Shown here: piece after piece, positions 53,083 through 60,367 of the stretch
How positions within the stretch are numbered: the first letter of the stretch is position 1
Layout: the number at the start of each line of letters is the position of its first letter
Origin: Thalassococcus profundi
Lineage (GTDB): Bacteria > Pseudomonadota > Alphaproteobacteria > Rhodobacterales > Rhodobacteraceae
Direction of reading: 5' to 3'
Assembly (NCBI RefSeq): GCF_003344785.1
Contig: NZ_QPMK01000017.1
Coordinates: 45,895-109,894, forward strand
DNA length: 64,000 nt
Translations under genes and position numbers: made by a program
Notes under the pieces: model-generated
Told to the model about the DNA's origin: nothing
Database searches by the model: none
Seen by the model: the letters and a program-made list of their open reading frames with translations, nothing else

Positions 53083-53529
53083 TCAGATCAGCCCGATCAG
53101 ACCCTCCGGATCCCGCAAACCCTGCAGCCTTCGGGCCGCGTGAAAGGCGAAGCGGCGCAGCATCGCCGTACGCCGTGCAGGCGCCAGCTTGTCTTCGGGT
53201 GCCATGCGCAGGATTTCCGCGTCATAGGCATCGGCAATGATCAACCCCGTGCCCTCGGGCAAGAGGTCGGTCGGAAACTCCTGGTCAACCGCCCAGAAAA
53301 ACCGGTCGCACCAGTCGAGATATCCCTGCCACTTCCCGTCCGACAGGAAATCGGCGCGGCTCGACTTGCACTCCACCACCCAGATCTCGCCCTTGGGACC
53401 CAGGGCCATCACGTCGACCCGCTTGCCACGGTCCGGCACCATTTCCTCGACCACCGCAAAGCCATGGCTGGCAAGGTGGCGGCACACCCCGCGGGCCAGA
53501 AGCTGTCCAGGCTGCAACACGTCCTTCAT
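53083..53529 (-). CDS. mmcB: MmcB-family DNA repair protein
   Basis: A 148-residue protein of the MmcB family (PD-(D/E)XK nuclease-like fold). VDVMALGPKGEIWVVECKSS holds the Asp...Glu-X-Lys motif expected of the fold, and SDGKWQGYLDWCDRFFWAVD is characteristic. In Caulobacter MmcB is SOS-induced and contributes to mitomycin C resistance and DnaE2-dependent mutagenesis. A LexA box with leaderless-type promoter stands immediately upstream, consistent with that role here. Confidence 0.92.
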   Translation of the reverse strand: MKDVLQPGQLLARGVCRHLASHGFAVVEEMVPDRGKRVDVMALGPKGEIWVVECKSSRADFLSDGKWQGYLDWCDRFFWAVDQEFPTDLLPEGTGLIIADAYDAEILRMAPEDKLAPARRTAMLRRFAFHAARRLQGLRDPEGLIGLI

Positions 53530-53535
53530 GCTCCG

Positions 53536-53565
53536 ATCTTATGAACAAAAGATGAACAAAAGCAA
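53536..53565 (-). promoter_or_regulatory. SOS promoter of mmcB with LexA box
   Basis: On the minus strand GTTC-ATCTTTT-GTTC (53543-53557) exactly fits GTTC-N7-GTTC. It lies between TTGCTT (53560-53565) and TAAGAT (53536-53541), spacer 18. The ATG follows the -10 hexamer by 6 nt, predicting a leaderless message. Confidence 0.82.
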
Positions 53566-53595
53566 GGCCCGCCTCTTCTTCGGTTTTTGAAAATA

Positions 53596-53665
53596 CCTCA
53601 GAGAGCACGAGAGATCTGCCCGTTGCGGCGCCATCGGTTCAAGCCCGATGGGCGACGTCTCTCGT
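53596..53665. repeat. Composite hairpin repeat with enlarged loop
   Basis: CCTCAGAGAGC-ACGAGAGA (53596-53614) and TCTCTCGT (53658-53665) are the arms of the 49231 repeat, but the 3-5 nt loop is replaced by 43 nt. Those 43 nt contain their own stem, CGCCATCGG paired with CCGATGGGCG. It lacks the CTTCATCTTGC core, having AAATACCTC instead. Confidence 0.65.
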
Positions 53666-53718
53666 ATCGCGCGCCCACGCGATCATGAATCGCGTGCACC
53701 AATTTTCGACCGCTCCCC

Positions 53719-53747
53719 TTGCCCGGCGATCACCTCCGTCTTATCTG
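53719..53747 (+). promoter_or_regulatory. Promoter of the candidate stable RNA
   Basis: TTGCCC (53719-53724) and TATCTG (53742-53747) are separated by exactly 17 nt; transcription would begin near 53754, at the first base of the predicted RNA stem. Confidence 0.5.
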
Positions 53748-53754
53748 TCGCTCA

Positions 53755-53913
53755 GGCGGGTTCTGCCCTTCTCGTGAACGGTTGCATTCCGGTGGCCTTA
53801 AGCAATTCCGAGGGAGTTGGCTCTGTCCGGGCCGTGGTCCGGTTACCTGACGCCCACCTGTACATACAGGTCCTCGGGAATGAGAGAACCACACGGTTGC
53901 GGTGGTTCCCGCC
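53755..53913 (+). ncRNA. Candidate structured stable RNA, 6S-like
   Basis: A 159-nt non-coding stretch. GGCGGG at the 5' end pairs with CCCGCC at the 3' end. An inner stem TTCCGAGG / CCTCGGGAA (one bulge) encloses about 58 nt containing the hairpin ACCTGT-ACAT-ACAGGT. The regions between the stems pair poorly, giving a large central bubble. Length, long closing stem, bubble and terminal stem resemble alphaproteobacterial 6S RNA, and a 17-nt-spaced promoter precedes it. I could not align it to a covariance model, so the 6S identity is tentative and another structured RNA is possible. Confidence 0.42.
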
Positions 53914-54130
53914 GCATATCTTTCCGGCCCGTCCCGGCGCATGACAGCGCCGCCGCCGAACCCAAAGCGCGCCCACTGCGGCACCTTGGCGACAGTCGCG
54001 CCTTGCGATCCTCCTCGCGACAATCTGTTTTCAAACTGACGGAAAATGACGCTATCAAGGGCTTCAACGGACATGTTCCTGGCGGCAGGCGCCTCTGAAC
54101 CTGCGCCTTTCAACGCCGGAGGAGTACGAT

Positions 54131-54676
54131 TTGGCCCAGATTTCCGAGATCGAAGAGATGATTGCGCGCGTGGCCCTGGGCGACCGCAAGGCCTTCTCGC
54201 AGCTTTACGATGCGACATCGGCGAAACTCTTCGGCGTGATCCTGCGTGTGTTGAACAACCGGGCCAGCGCCGAAGACGTCTTGCAGGAAAGTTACATGAA
54301 GATCTGGCGCCATGCCGACCGCTACACATCGAACGGATTGTCTCCCATGACATGGCTCATCACCATCGCGCGCAACAGCGCCATCGACCGGCTGCGCGCG
54401 ACCCGCGACAGCACGGCGGATGTGGATGACATGGCCGACCGTCTGGTCTCGACCGGTCCGACGCCCGAGCAATCGGCCATCGCCGCGGGAGAGGCGTCGC
54501 GGATCACCGCCTGCCTCGACGAACTTGACACCGACAAGGCCGGCGCCGTGCGCGGCGCCTACCTGCAGGGCCTGACCTACGCCGAACTGGCCGAGATATT
54601 CAGCGTGCCGCTCAACACGATGCGCACCTGGCTGCGGCGCAGCCTGATCAGCCTGAGGGAGTGCATGGAACGATGA
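54131..54676 (+). CDS. ECF RNA polymerase sigma factor
   Basis: A 181-residue sigma-70 family ECF factor. Region 2 is DRKAFSQLYDATSAKLFGVI and AEDVLQESYMKIWRHADRYT, then PMTWLITIARNSAIDRLRAT. Region 4 is GAYLQGLTYAELAEIFSVPL and MRTWLRRSLISLREC. A TTG start at 54131 is supported by GGAGGAG 6 nt upstream. It overlaps the anti-sigma gene by 4 nt, the usual arrangement for SigK/RskA-type pairs that control a membrane-sensed stress response. Confidence 0.93.
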   Translation: MAQISEIEEMIARVALGDRKAFSQLYDATSAKLFGVILRVLNNRASAEDVLQESYMKIWRHADRYTSNGLSPMTWLITIARNSAIDRLRATRDSTADVDDMADRLVSTGPTPEQSAIAAGEASRITACLDELDTDKAGAVRGAYLQGLTYAELAEIFSVPLNTMRTWLRRSLISLRECMER

Positions 54677-55356
54677 CCGCCACAACCGACGGACCCGAAG
54701 ACGACATCCGCGCCGCCGAATACGTGCTGCGCCTTCTGCCCGCCGACGAAGAGCGCGCCTTCGAGGCCCGCGCCGCCGGCGACCCGACGCTGTCCGAGCG
54801 GGTGACCTACTGGGCCAACCGCCTCTCCGGGCTGAATATCCACATCGATCCGGTCAAGCCGCGGTCCGCAGTGCGCCGCGAACTCATGCAGCGTCTGTTC
54901 GGCACCGACTCAAAGCCCTCCTTCTGGCAGCGCGCCGGCCTGTGGCAGAGCGTCAGCTTCGCCTCGCTGGTGCTGGCCGGCTTCCTCGGCTTCCAGGCGA
55001 TGCAGCCTTCGCTGGCCCCGGGCCTCGTGAGCGAGATCGCCGCCGAGGACGACAGCTTGCGCGTGCTCGCGGTGGTCATTCCCTCGACCCATGTGATCCA
55101 GCTGACCCGCACCGCGGGCGACCCGGCGCCGGGCCGCGTCTTCCAGCTCTGGGGCATTCCGCCCGACGGCAGCGCACCGGTCTCGCTGGGCGTGCTGCCC
55201 GAAGATCCGACCGCCTCCGTGCAGGTGCCCGACCCGCTGCTGGCCTACCCGGCGACCAGCCTGACGCTGGCGATCTCGGACGAACCGACCGGCGGTTCGC
55301 CCACCGGCGCACCCACGGGTGACGTGCTGGCTCTCGGAGAGATCACGCCGCTGTAA
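54673..55356 (+). CDS. RskA-type anti-sigma factor
   Basis: A 227-residue membrane anti-sigma factor. The N-terminal cytoplasmic part (AAEYVLRLLPADEERAFEAR) is the zinc-independent anti-sigma helix bundle, one membrane helix follows (SVSFASLVLAGFLGFQAM), and the periplasmic RskA domain contains VFQLWGIPPDGSAPVSLGVL and LTLAISDEPTGGSPTGAPTG. The start at ATGA overlaps the sigma gene. Release of the sigma factor presumably depends on an envelope signal. Confidence 0.9.
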   Translation: MTATTDGPEDDIRAAEYVLRLLPADEERAFEARAAGDPTLSERVTYWANRLSGLNIHIDPVKPRSAVRRELMQRLFGTDSKPSFWQRAGLWQSVSFASLVLAGFLGFQAMQPSLAPGLVSEIAAEDDSLRVLAVVIPSTHVIQLTRTAGDPAPGRVFQLWGIPPDGSAPVSLGVLPEDPTASVQVPDPLLAYPATSLTLAISDEPTGGSPTGAPTGDVLALGEITPL

Positions 55357-55411
55357 CCAGCGCCGCGCCGACCGCAATCCGCCAAACGCGGCACCCGCTG
55401 CGCGCCACGTC

Positions 55412-55465
55412 CCAGCTTCATCTTGCCAATAAACCTCCGGGGGGTGTGGGGGGCTGGCCCCCCAC
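55412..55465. repeat. GCAAGATGAAG repeat with GC-rich hairpin (inverted)
   Basis: CCAGCTTCATCTTGCCAATA, then AACCTCCGGGG, and the hairpin GTGGGGGGC-TG-GCCCCCCAC (55446-55465). It sits between convergent rskA and nusB. Confidence 0.72.
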
Positions 55466-55520
55466 TTTCCCAGCGTCCCAAGCCGAGCCCAGACTCCCGG
55501 CAAAGCGGCAAAGATGCCGC

Positions 55521-56006
55521 TCAGAACGCCTCGGGCCGGGCCTCGCGCGCCATGTGGTCGAGCACGGCGTTGACGAATTTCGGTTCTTTCGTCTCGGGAA
55601 AGAACGCCCGGGCGATATCGACGTATTCGACGATCACCACCTTCGGCGGGGTGTCGAAGGCCACGAGCTCCGCCCCGGCGGCGCGGAAGAGCGCGCGCAG
55701 GGTCGGGTCGATCCGGTCGATGGGCCATTTCGCCACCAGCGCGCGGTCGGTCATCTTGTCGATCTTCGCCTGCCAGCGCACCGCCTCTTCCAGCAGCCGG
55801 GCAAAGAGGTCGATGTCGCCGTCGATCATCTCTTCGCCCTCTTCGACCTCCGCGCCAAAGCGGAAATCGAGGAATTCGCGCCGCACCTGGTCGAGCGAGT
55901 GCGACGAATGCTCCATCTGGAACAGCGCCTGCACGGCATAGAGCCGCGAGGCGGATTTCATCTTGCGTTTCTGGTTGCCCGACAGGGCATTGGGTGCATC
56001 GGTCAT
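55521..56006 (-). CDS. nusB: Transcription antitermination factor NusB
   Basis: A 161-residue helical NusB that, with NusE, binds boxA RNA during rRNA antitermination. KMKSASRLYAVQALFQMEHS is the Arg-rich RNA-binding start, and KWPIDRIDPTLRALFRAAGA and VIVEYVDIARAFFPETKEPKFVNAVLD-type sequence complete the fold. Its ATG overlaps the ribH stop (ATGA), and the ribB-ribH-nusB order is common in alphaproteobacteria. Confidence 0.95.
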   Translation of the reverse strand: MTDAPNALSGNQKRKMKSASRLYAVQALFQMEHSSHSLDQVRREFLDFRFGAEVEEGEEMIDGDIDLFARLLEEAVRWQAKIDKMTDRALVAKWPIDRIDPTLRALFRAAGAELVAFDTPPKVVIVEYVDIARAFFPETKEPKFVNAVLDHMAREARPEAF

Positions 56007-56554
56007 GCTGTGCTTGGATCCTTGCCGCCGCCGGCGATCTGGTATTCGTCGCGTGCGGGCTGGAATCCCACCCCCTTGCGCGAACCGCCCCAGTTACGGG
56101 CCAAAGCGATCAGATGCAAGGCCGCCGCAGCGGCGCCGCCGCCCTTGTTCTGGCCTGCCAGCTCGGCCCGCGCCTGGGCCTGGGCCATGTTTTCGACCGT
56201 GAGGATGCCGTTGCCGATGCAGAGCCCCTGCAACCCCAGCAACGTGATGCCGCGCGAACTGTCGTTGCACACCGTTTCGTAATGGGTCGTCTCGCCCCGG
56301 ATCACGCAGCCCAGTGCCACGTAGCCGTCGAAATTGCTCAGCCGTTCGGCGATGCCGATGGCCGTGGGCACTTCGAGCGCGCCGGGCACCTCGACGGTCT
56401 CATGCGTGCCGCCCGCCGCCTCGATCTCGGCGCGGGCGCCTGCGATCAGCTGGTCCGCGATGTCGCGGTAATAGGGCGCCACCACGATCAGCAGCTTCAC
56501 GGGGCGGTCGAATTCCGCCCGCGGCAGCGTGTAATGGGTCTCGTTGGAAGCCAT
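56003..56554 (-). CDS. ribH: 6,7-dimethyl-8-ribityllumazine synthase
   Basis: A 183-residue lumazine synthase, condensing ribityl-aminouracil with dihydroxybutanone phosphate. The conserved segments are LLIVVAPYYRDIADQLIAGA, VEVPGALEVPTAIGIAERLS, YVALGCVIRGETTHYETVCN and the C-terminal NKGGGAAAAALHLIAL. Start overlaps the ribB stop by one base (TGATG). Confidence 0.95.
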   Translation of the reverse strand: MASNETHYTLPRAEFDRPVKLLIVVAPYYRDIADQLIAGARAEIEAAGGTHETVEVPGALEVPTAIGIAERLSNFDGYVALGCVIRGETTHYETVCNDSSRGITLLGLQGLCIGNGILTVENMAQAQARAELAGQNKGGGAAAAALHLIALARNWGGSRKGVGFQPARDEYQIAGGGKDPSTA

Positions 56555-57681
56555 CAGTCATGCTCCGGTATCTTGCGGGTGCCGACGATCTCGAGCCCGT
56601 AGGCATCGAGTCCGACGATCCGTGGCGTCGGAGAATTCGTCAGTAGTTCCAGTTTCGACAGGCCCAGCGACGACAGGATCTGCGCGCCAAGGCCGTATTG
56701 GCGCAGGGTCTTGGGGCTGACCTCGTCATGCACGTCGAGCTTCATCGAGGTGTCGCGCAGCAACACGACCACGCCGCGGCCTTCGCGGGCCACCTCGAGC
56801 ATGGCGTTGTGAAATTCCGCCGCACGGCCCTTCGGGCCTGTCCCCACCACGTCGAGCATCGGGTCCATGGCGTGCATTCGCACCAGCACCGGGTCGTCGC
56901 CCGAGAGGTCGCCCTTGGTCAGCACGATATGCTCGTCCCCATGCGTTTCGTCGGTGTAGATCCGCATGTTCCAGTCGCCGCCGAATTCGCTTTCCACCAC
57001 CTCTTCCTTGCGCACGCGCACGAGGTTGTCGTTGCGGCGGCGGTAGGAAATCAGGTCGCTGATCGTGCCGATCTTGAGCCCGTGTCGCTGGGCAAAGGCC
57101 ACCAGTTCCGGCAGCCGGGCCATGGTGCCGTCCTCGTTCATGATCTCGCAGATCACCCCGGCGGGGTTCAGCCCGGCCAGACGGCTCACGTCCACGGCCG
57201 CCTCGGTATGGCCCGCGCGCACCAGCACGCCGCCCTCGCGGGCGCGCAGCGGAAAGACATGGCCCGGCGTGGCGATGTCCTGCGCGCCCTTGGAGGCGTC
57301 GATGGCCACGGCGATGGTCCGCGCCCGGTCGGCGGCGGAAATGCCCGTGGTCACGCCTTCACGCGCCTCGATCGAGATGGTGAAGGCGGTCTCGTGGCGC
57401 GAGGAATTGTTGGTCGACATCAGGCTGAGGCCCAGCTGCTCGATCCGCTTGGCGGGCATCGCGAGGCAGATCAGGCCGCGGCCGTACATGGCCATGAAAT
57501 TCACCGCGTCCGGTGTCGCCCATTGCGCGGGGATGACCAGGTCGCCCTCGTTCTCTCGGTCCTCGTGATCGACCAGGATGAACATGCGCCCGTTGCGCGC
57601 GTCCTCGATGATCTCTTCGACCGAAGAGATGGCATCTTTCCAGTTATCCTCGACCGGACCGGGGGTTTCATATTCCGCCAT
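56554..57681 (-). CDS. ribB: 3,4-dihydroxy-2-butanone-4-phosphate synthase with a decayed GTP cyclohydrolase II domain
   Basis: A 375-residue two-domain protein. The N-terminal DHBP synthase domain is intact (FILVDHEDRENEGDLVIPAQ; TNNSSRHETAFTISIEAREG; VFPLRAREGGVLVRAGHTEA; NEDGTMARLPEL). The C-terminal half keeps the cyclohydrolase II fold (RQYGLGAQILSSLGLSKLEL; LTNSPTPRIVGLDAYGLEIV) but not its zinc cysteines: the usual H-x-x-C...C-x-C segment reads MHAMDPMLDVVGTGPKGR. It therefore should supply only dihydroxybutanone phosphate, and a separate RibA is needed elsewhere. Start 57681 has GGAGG upstream. Confidence 0.92.
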   Translation of the reverse strand: MAEYETPGPVEDNWKDAISSVEEIIEDARNGRMFILVDHEDRENEGDLVIPAQWATPDAVNFMAMYGRGLICLAMPAKRIEQLGLSLMSTNNSSRHETAFTISIEAREGVTTGISAADRARTIAVAIDASKGAQDIATPGHVFPLRAREGGVLVRAGHTEAAVDVSRLAGLNPAGVICEIMNEDGTMARLPELVAFAQRHGLKIGTISDLISYRRRNDNLVRVRKEEVVESEFGGDWNMRIYTDETHGDEHIVLTKGDLSGDDPVLVRMHAMDPMLDVVGTGPKGRAAEFHNAMLEVAREGRGVVVLLRDTSMKLDVHDEVSPKTLRQYGLGAQILSSLGLSKLELLTNSPTPRIVGLDAYGLEIVGTRKIPEHD

Positions 57682-57792
57682 AAAGCCTCCTGGACTGTTG
57701 GCCGCCAGATAGAGGACGCAACGGCGATTGACCAGAGGAACGTGACGCGCGTAGCGGCGCGACACTCTGTCCCGCGCGGCCTTGGCGCGCCG

Positions 57793-58125
57793 TCAGTCAA
57801 AGATGTCGTCGAGCACATCGAACGCCTCTTTCAGGAACTTCCGACCGAGACTCTTGCTCTTTTTCTTCTTCTTGCGGGTTTTCTTCTGGCTGCGCTCGCG
57901 TTCCCAAAGCGGCAGCGGCGTCGCGTGGACCTCGGGCCGCGGCTGCCGGGCGGGGGCGCGGCTGGCGCGGCCATGGCTGGCCTCGGGCCCGGGCATCATC
58001 TTCATGTCGTGCAGCGGCGCGCCGCAAGAGGCGCAGGCCAGTTCGTGCCGCACCTCGCCGGTCAGAACCAGCGCGGCGCGGGTGCCGCAATAGCAGCAGG
58101 TGGCGATCTTGTTGGTCGGGTGCAT
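57793..58125 (-). CDS. Small zinc-ribbon protein with basic tail
   Basis: A 110-residue protein. Residues 1-45 hold paired Cys motifs (ATCCYCGTRA and ACASCGAPL), a TFIIB-type zinc ribbon. A Pro/Arg-rich linker leads to a Lys-rich stretch (SQKKTRKKKKKSKS) and an acidic-hydrophobic end (EAFDVLDDIFD). The start at 58125 has AAAGGAGA upstream. The composition suggests nucleic-acid or ribosome contact, but no function is known. Confidence 0.78.
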   Translation of the reverse strand: MHPTNKIATCCYCGTRAALVLTGEVRHELACASCGAPLHDMKMMPGPEASHGRASRAPARQPRPEVHATPLPLWERERSQKKTRKKKKKSKSLGRKFLKEAFDVLDDIFD

Positions 58126-58244
58126 CGGCTCTCCTTTGCCGCAATATTGGCATGGCGGCGGCGAGGGGCAAGGCATCCGCCGTAGGCAGTCGCCCGCGTT
58201 CTTGCTATGGTTGTGCCAGATATTTTGATCACGAGGTATTTCCC

Positions 58245-59171
58245 ATGGCGCAGCCCCCCCGCCCTTCCAGAGACCGTCCACGCCTGGACGACCTGCCCTT
58301 TACCGTCAGCCTGCGCCGCGTCAACCTGGGCGTGGGCCTAGCGGCCTTTTCGCTGCCGATCCTCGTGGCAGGCACCGGGCTGTTCCTGCAGACCTGCGAA
58401 CAGAACTGGTTTCTCGATTCCATCAGCCACTATTTCTACGCCCCGCTCAGCGGCAGCCTGTTCATCGCGACGCTCAGCGTCATCGGAGTGCTGCTGGCCT
58501 TCTTCTTCAACGTGCCGGACGGGTCCGGGCGCGAACTAGCCGTGAACCAGGTCGAGGAATACGCAAATTTCAAATGGTGGGAGATCTGGCTCACCCGCTT
58601 TGCCGGGATCGCGGCCTTCCTGATCGCCTTCGTGCCCACCGCGCGGTCCGGTTGCGTGTTGCAGAACGACGTGATGCGCGCCTACCTCCTGATCGGCGAC
58701 ACGCCCTTCTATACCGACGGCGGGATCGAGACGCTGGAGCAGGCGCAGGTCGCCTTCGACTTCATCGCCGTGACCGGCTGGCAGGTGCCCTTCGGGCTGG
58801 ACCTGCACGCGGTGGGCGCGGCGGTGATGTTCGCCACGCTGGGGTATTTCGCGCTTTTCGTCTTCACCCGCGACCAGACGCGCGACCATGCCGACACCCC
58901 CGGCAGCGCCGCCGCCGATCCCGAACGCATCCGCCGCAAGCGCCTGCGCAACCTGATCTACCGGTGCTGCGGGGTGACGATCTTTGCCGCGATCCTCGCC
59001 ATCGGCGGCAAGTTCGCGCTCTGCCAGGGCCTCGGCCCTTGCGCGATCGACGACTGGAATCCGACTTTCATCGTCGAGACCCTGGCGCTCTGGGCCTTTG
59101 CGCTGGCCTGGCTGGTCAAGGGTCGGTTCTTTCCGTCGCTGGCCGATCCCGGGCCGCCGGGTCAGGTCTAG
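58245..59171 (+). CDS. Predicted integral membrane protein
   Basis: A 308-residue protein with about six membrane helices (LGVGLAAFSLPILVAGTGLF; LFIATLSVIGVLLAFFF; LTRFAGIAAFLIAFVP; AVGAAVMFATLGYFALFVF; CGVTIFAAILAIGGKFAL; VETLALWAFALAWLVKG). SISHYFYAPLSGSLFIATLS is a notable conserved-looking His/Tyr segment. Four Cys flank the outer loops. No family confidently recognised. Its stop overlaps the rlmB stop tail-to-tail by 3 nt. Confidence 0.75.
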   Translation: MAQPPRPSRDRPRLDDLPFTVSLRRVNLGVGLAAFSLPILVAGTGLFLQTCEQNWFLDSISHYFYAPLSGSLFIATLSVIGVLLAFFFNVPDGSGRELAVNQVEEYANFKWWEIWLTRFAGIAAFLIAFVPTARSGCVLQNDVMRAYLLIGDTPFYTDGGIETLEQAQVAFDFIAVTGWQVPFGLDLHAVGAAVMFATLGYFALFVFTRDQTRDHADTPGSAAADPERIRRKRLRNLIYRCCGVTIFAAILAIGGKFALCQGLGPCAIDDWNPTFIVETLALWAFALAWLVKGRFFPSLADPGPPGQV

Positions 59172-59950
59172 GTCCCGCGCGCGGCGTAAAGCGCTACGGC
59201 GGCGGCGTTGCTGACGTTGAGCGAGCCGAAATCGCGGGCAAAGTCGATGCGCACCAGCGCGTCGCAGGTCTCCTTGGTCTTTTGCCGCAGGCCCGGCCCC
59301 TCGGCCCCCAGAACCAGCGCCACCGCCCGGTCGCGGCGGCCTGTCAGCGCCGCCTCGATGTCCTGCTCAGCCTCGCCGTCGAGGCCCAGCAGCAGGTAGC
59401 CCATGGCCCGCAGCCGTTCCATAGTGTCGGCAAGGTTGCGTTCGCGCAGGTACGGTTGGCGCTCCAGCGCGCCGCTCGCGGTCTTGGCCAGCGCGCCGGT
59501 CTCGGGCGCGGAGTGGTGCAGCGTGCCGACGACCGCCTGCGCGCCGAAGACCTCGGCCGAGCGCAGGATGGCGCCGACGTTGTGCGGGTCGGTCACCCGG
59601 TCCAGCAGCACCATGCGCGGCGCACCGCTGCCGTCGCCCAGCGCCACATCCTCGAGCCGCCCCCAGTTCAGCGGCTTGACTTCGAGCGCCGCGCCCTGGT
59701 GCACCGATTGCGGATCGAGAGGGGCAGCGAACTTGCGCGGGTCGCTGATCTCGGGCGTGATCCCGGCGGCGGCGATGGCGTCCGACAACTTTGCCTCGGC
59801 GTTCTGCGTCACCACCAGCCGCAGCTTTTCGCGGCGCGGATTGACCAGCGCATCGCGCACCGCGTGCAGGCCGAAAAGCCAGACGGTTTCGGCGGCGGCG
59901 GCGCGGCGCGCCTGCTCTTTCTCGACCACCCATTTGGGTTTTTTCACCAT
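59168..59950 (-). CDS. rlmB: 23S rRNA (guanosine-2251-2'-O)-methyltransferase, TrmH/SpoU family
   Basis: A 260-residue SPOUT methyltransferase. An N-terminal substrate-binding domain (ETVWLFGLHAVRDALVNPRR) precedes the knotted catalytic domain with motif 1 LLDRVTDPHNVGAILRSAEV, motif 2 ALVLGAEGPGLRQKTKETCD and motif 3 DFGSLNVSNAAAVALYAAR. All three are intact. It diverges from tRNA-Tyr, a neighbourhood common in Rhodobacterales. Confidence 0.93.
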   Translation of the reverse strand: MVKKPKWVVEKEQARRAAAAETVWLFGLHAVRDALVNPRREKLRLVVTQNAEAKLSDAIAAAGITPEISDPRKFAAPLDPQSVHQGAALEVKPLNWGRLEDVALGDGSGAPRMVLLDRVTDPHNVGAILRSAEVFGAQAVVGTLHHSAPETGALAKTASGALERQPYLRERNLADTMERLRAMGYLLLGLDGEAEQDIEAALTGRRDRAVALVLGAEGPGLRQKTKETCDALVRIDFARDFGSLNVSNAAAVALYAARGT

Positions 59951-60018
59951 GTCCCGCCCCTCTTTGCGACGCGCCTATCCATGCGCGCGCAGACCCGCCG
60001 CTTCAAGGGATTTTCCGG

Positions 60019-60047
60019 TTGACGAGGCAAAAGGGCGCTTGTAATCA
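60019..60047 (+). promoter_or_regulatory. tRNA-Tyr promoter
   Basis: TTGACG (60019-60024) and TAATCA (60042-60047), spacer 17, about 37 nt before the tRNA. Confidence 0.65.
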
Positions 60048-60083
60048 CCCCCTCACGCCGCGCGGGACGTCCGCGCAGCCAGT

Positions 60084-60167
60084 GGGCGACAGGCCGCAAG
60101 GTGTGGCAGGGGACTGTAACTCCCTCGCGGAGACGCACGCTAGGTTCGATTCCTAGGTCGCCCACCA
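60084..60167 (+). tRNA. tRNA-Tyr (GTA)
   Basis: Acceptor GGGCGAC / GTCGCCC, short D stem GCC/GGC, anticodon stem GGGGA/TCCCT with loop CTGTAAC (anticodon GTA), a long variable arm with stem GCG-GAGA-CGC as expected for tRNA-Tyr, T arm CTAGG/CCTAG, discriminator A and encoded CCA. Confidence 0.97.
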
Positions 60168-60367
60168 CTTTCCCCTTTTCTGTCAGATGCTTATCCCGGT
60201 CACATCGGTCCCGGAGCCGAGGGCACGACCTGCGTCGGGCTCGTGCCCCGCCCGGACCGCGATCTTGACGACAGATAGATCGCCAGTGCGGGCGCCACAC
60301 AGCCGAAGGTCTGCTTGACACCATCCCTTCCGGGTGCCTTCTTTGCGCACGCACAGCGGAGGGGCGG

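Noticed and set aside
53648-53944. 98-codon plus-strand frame and a 74-codon minus-strand frame over the candidate RNA
   Set aside because: No ribosome site or recognisable protein; the region is better explained as structured RNA.
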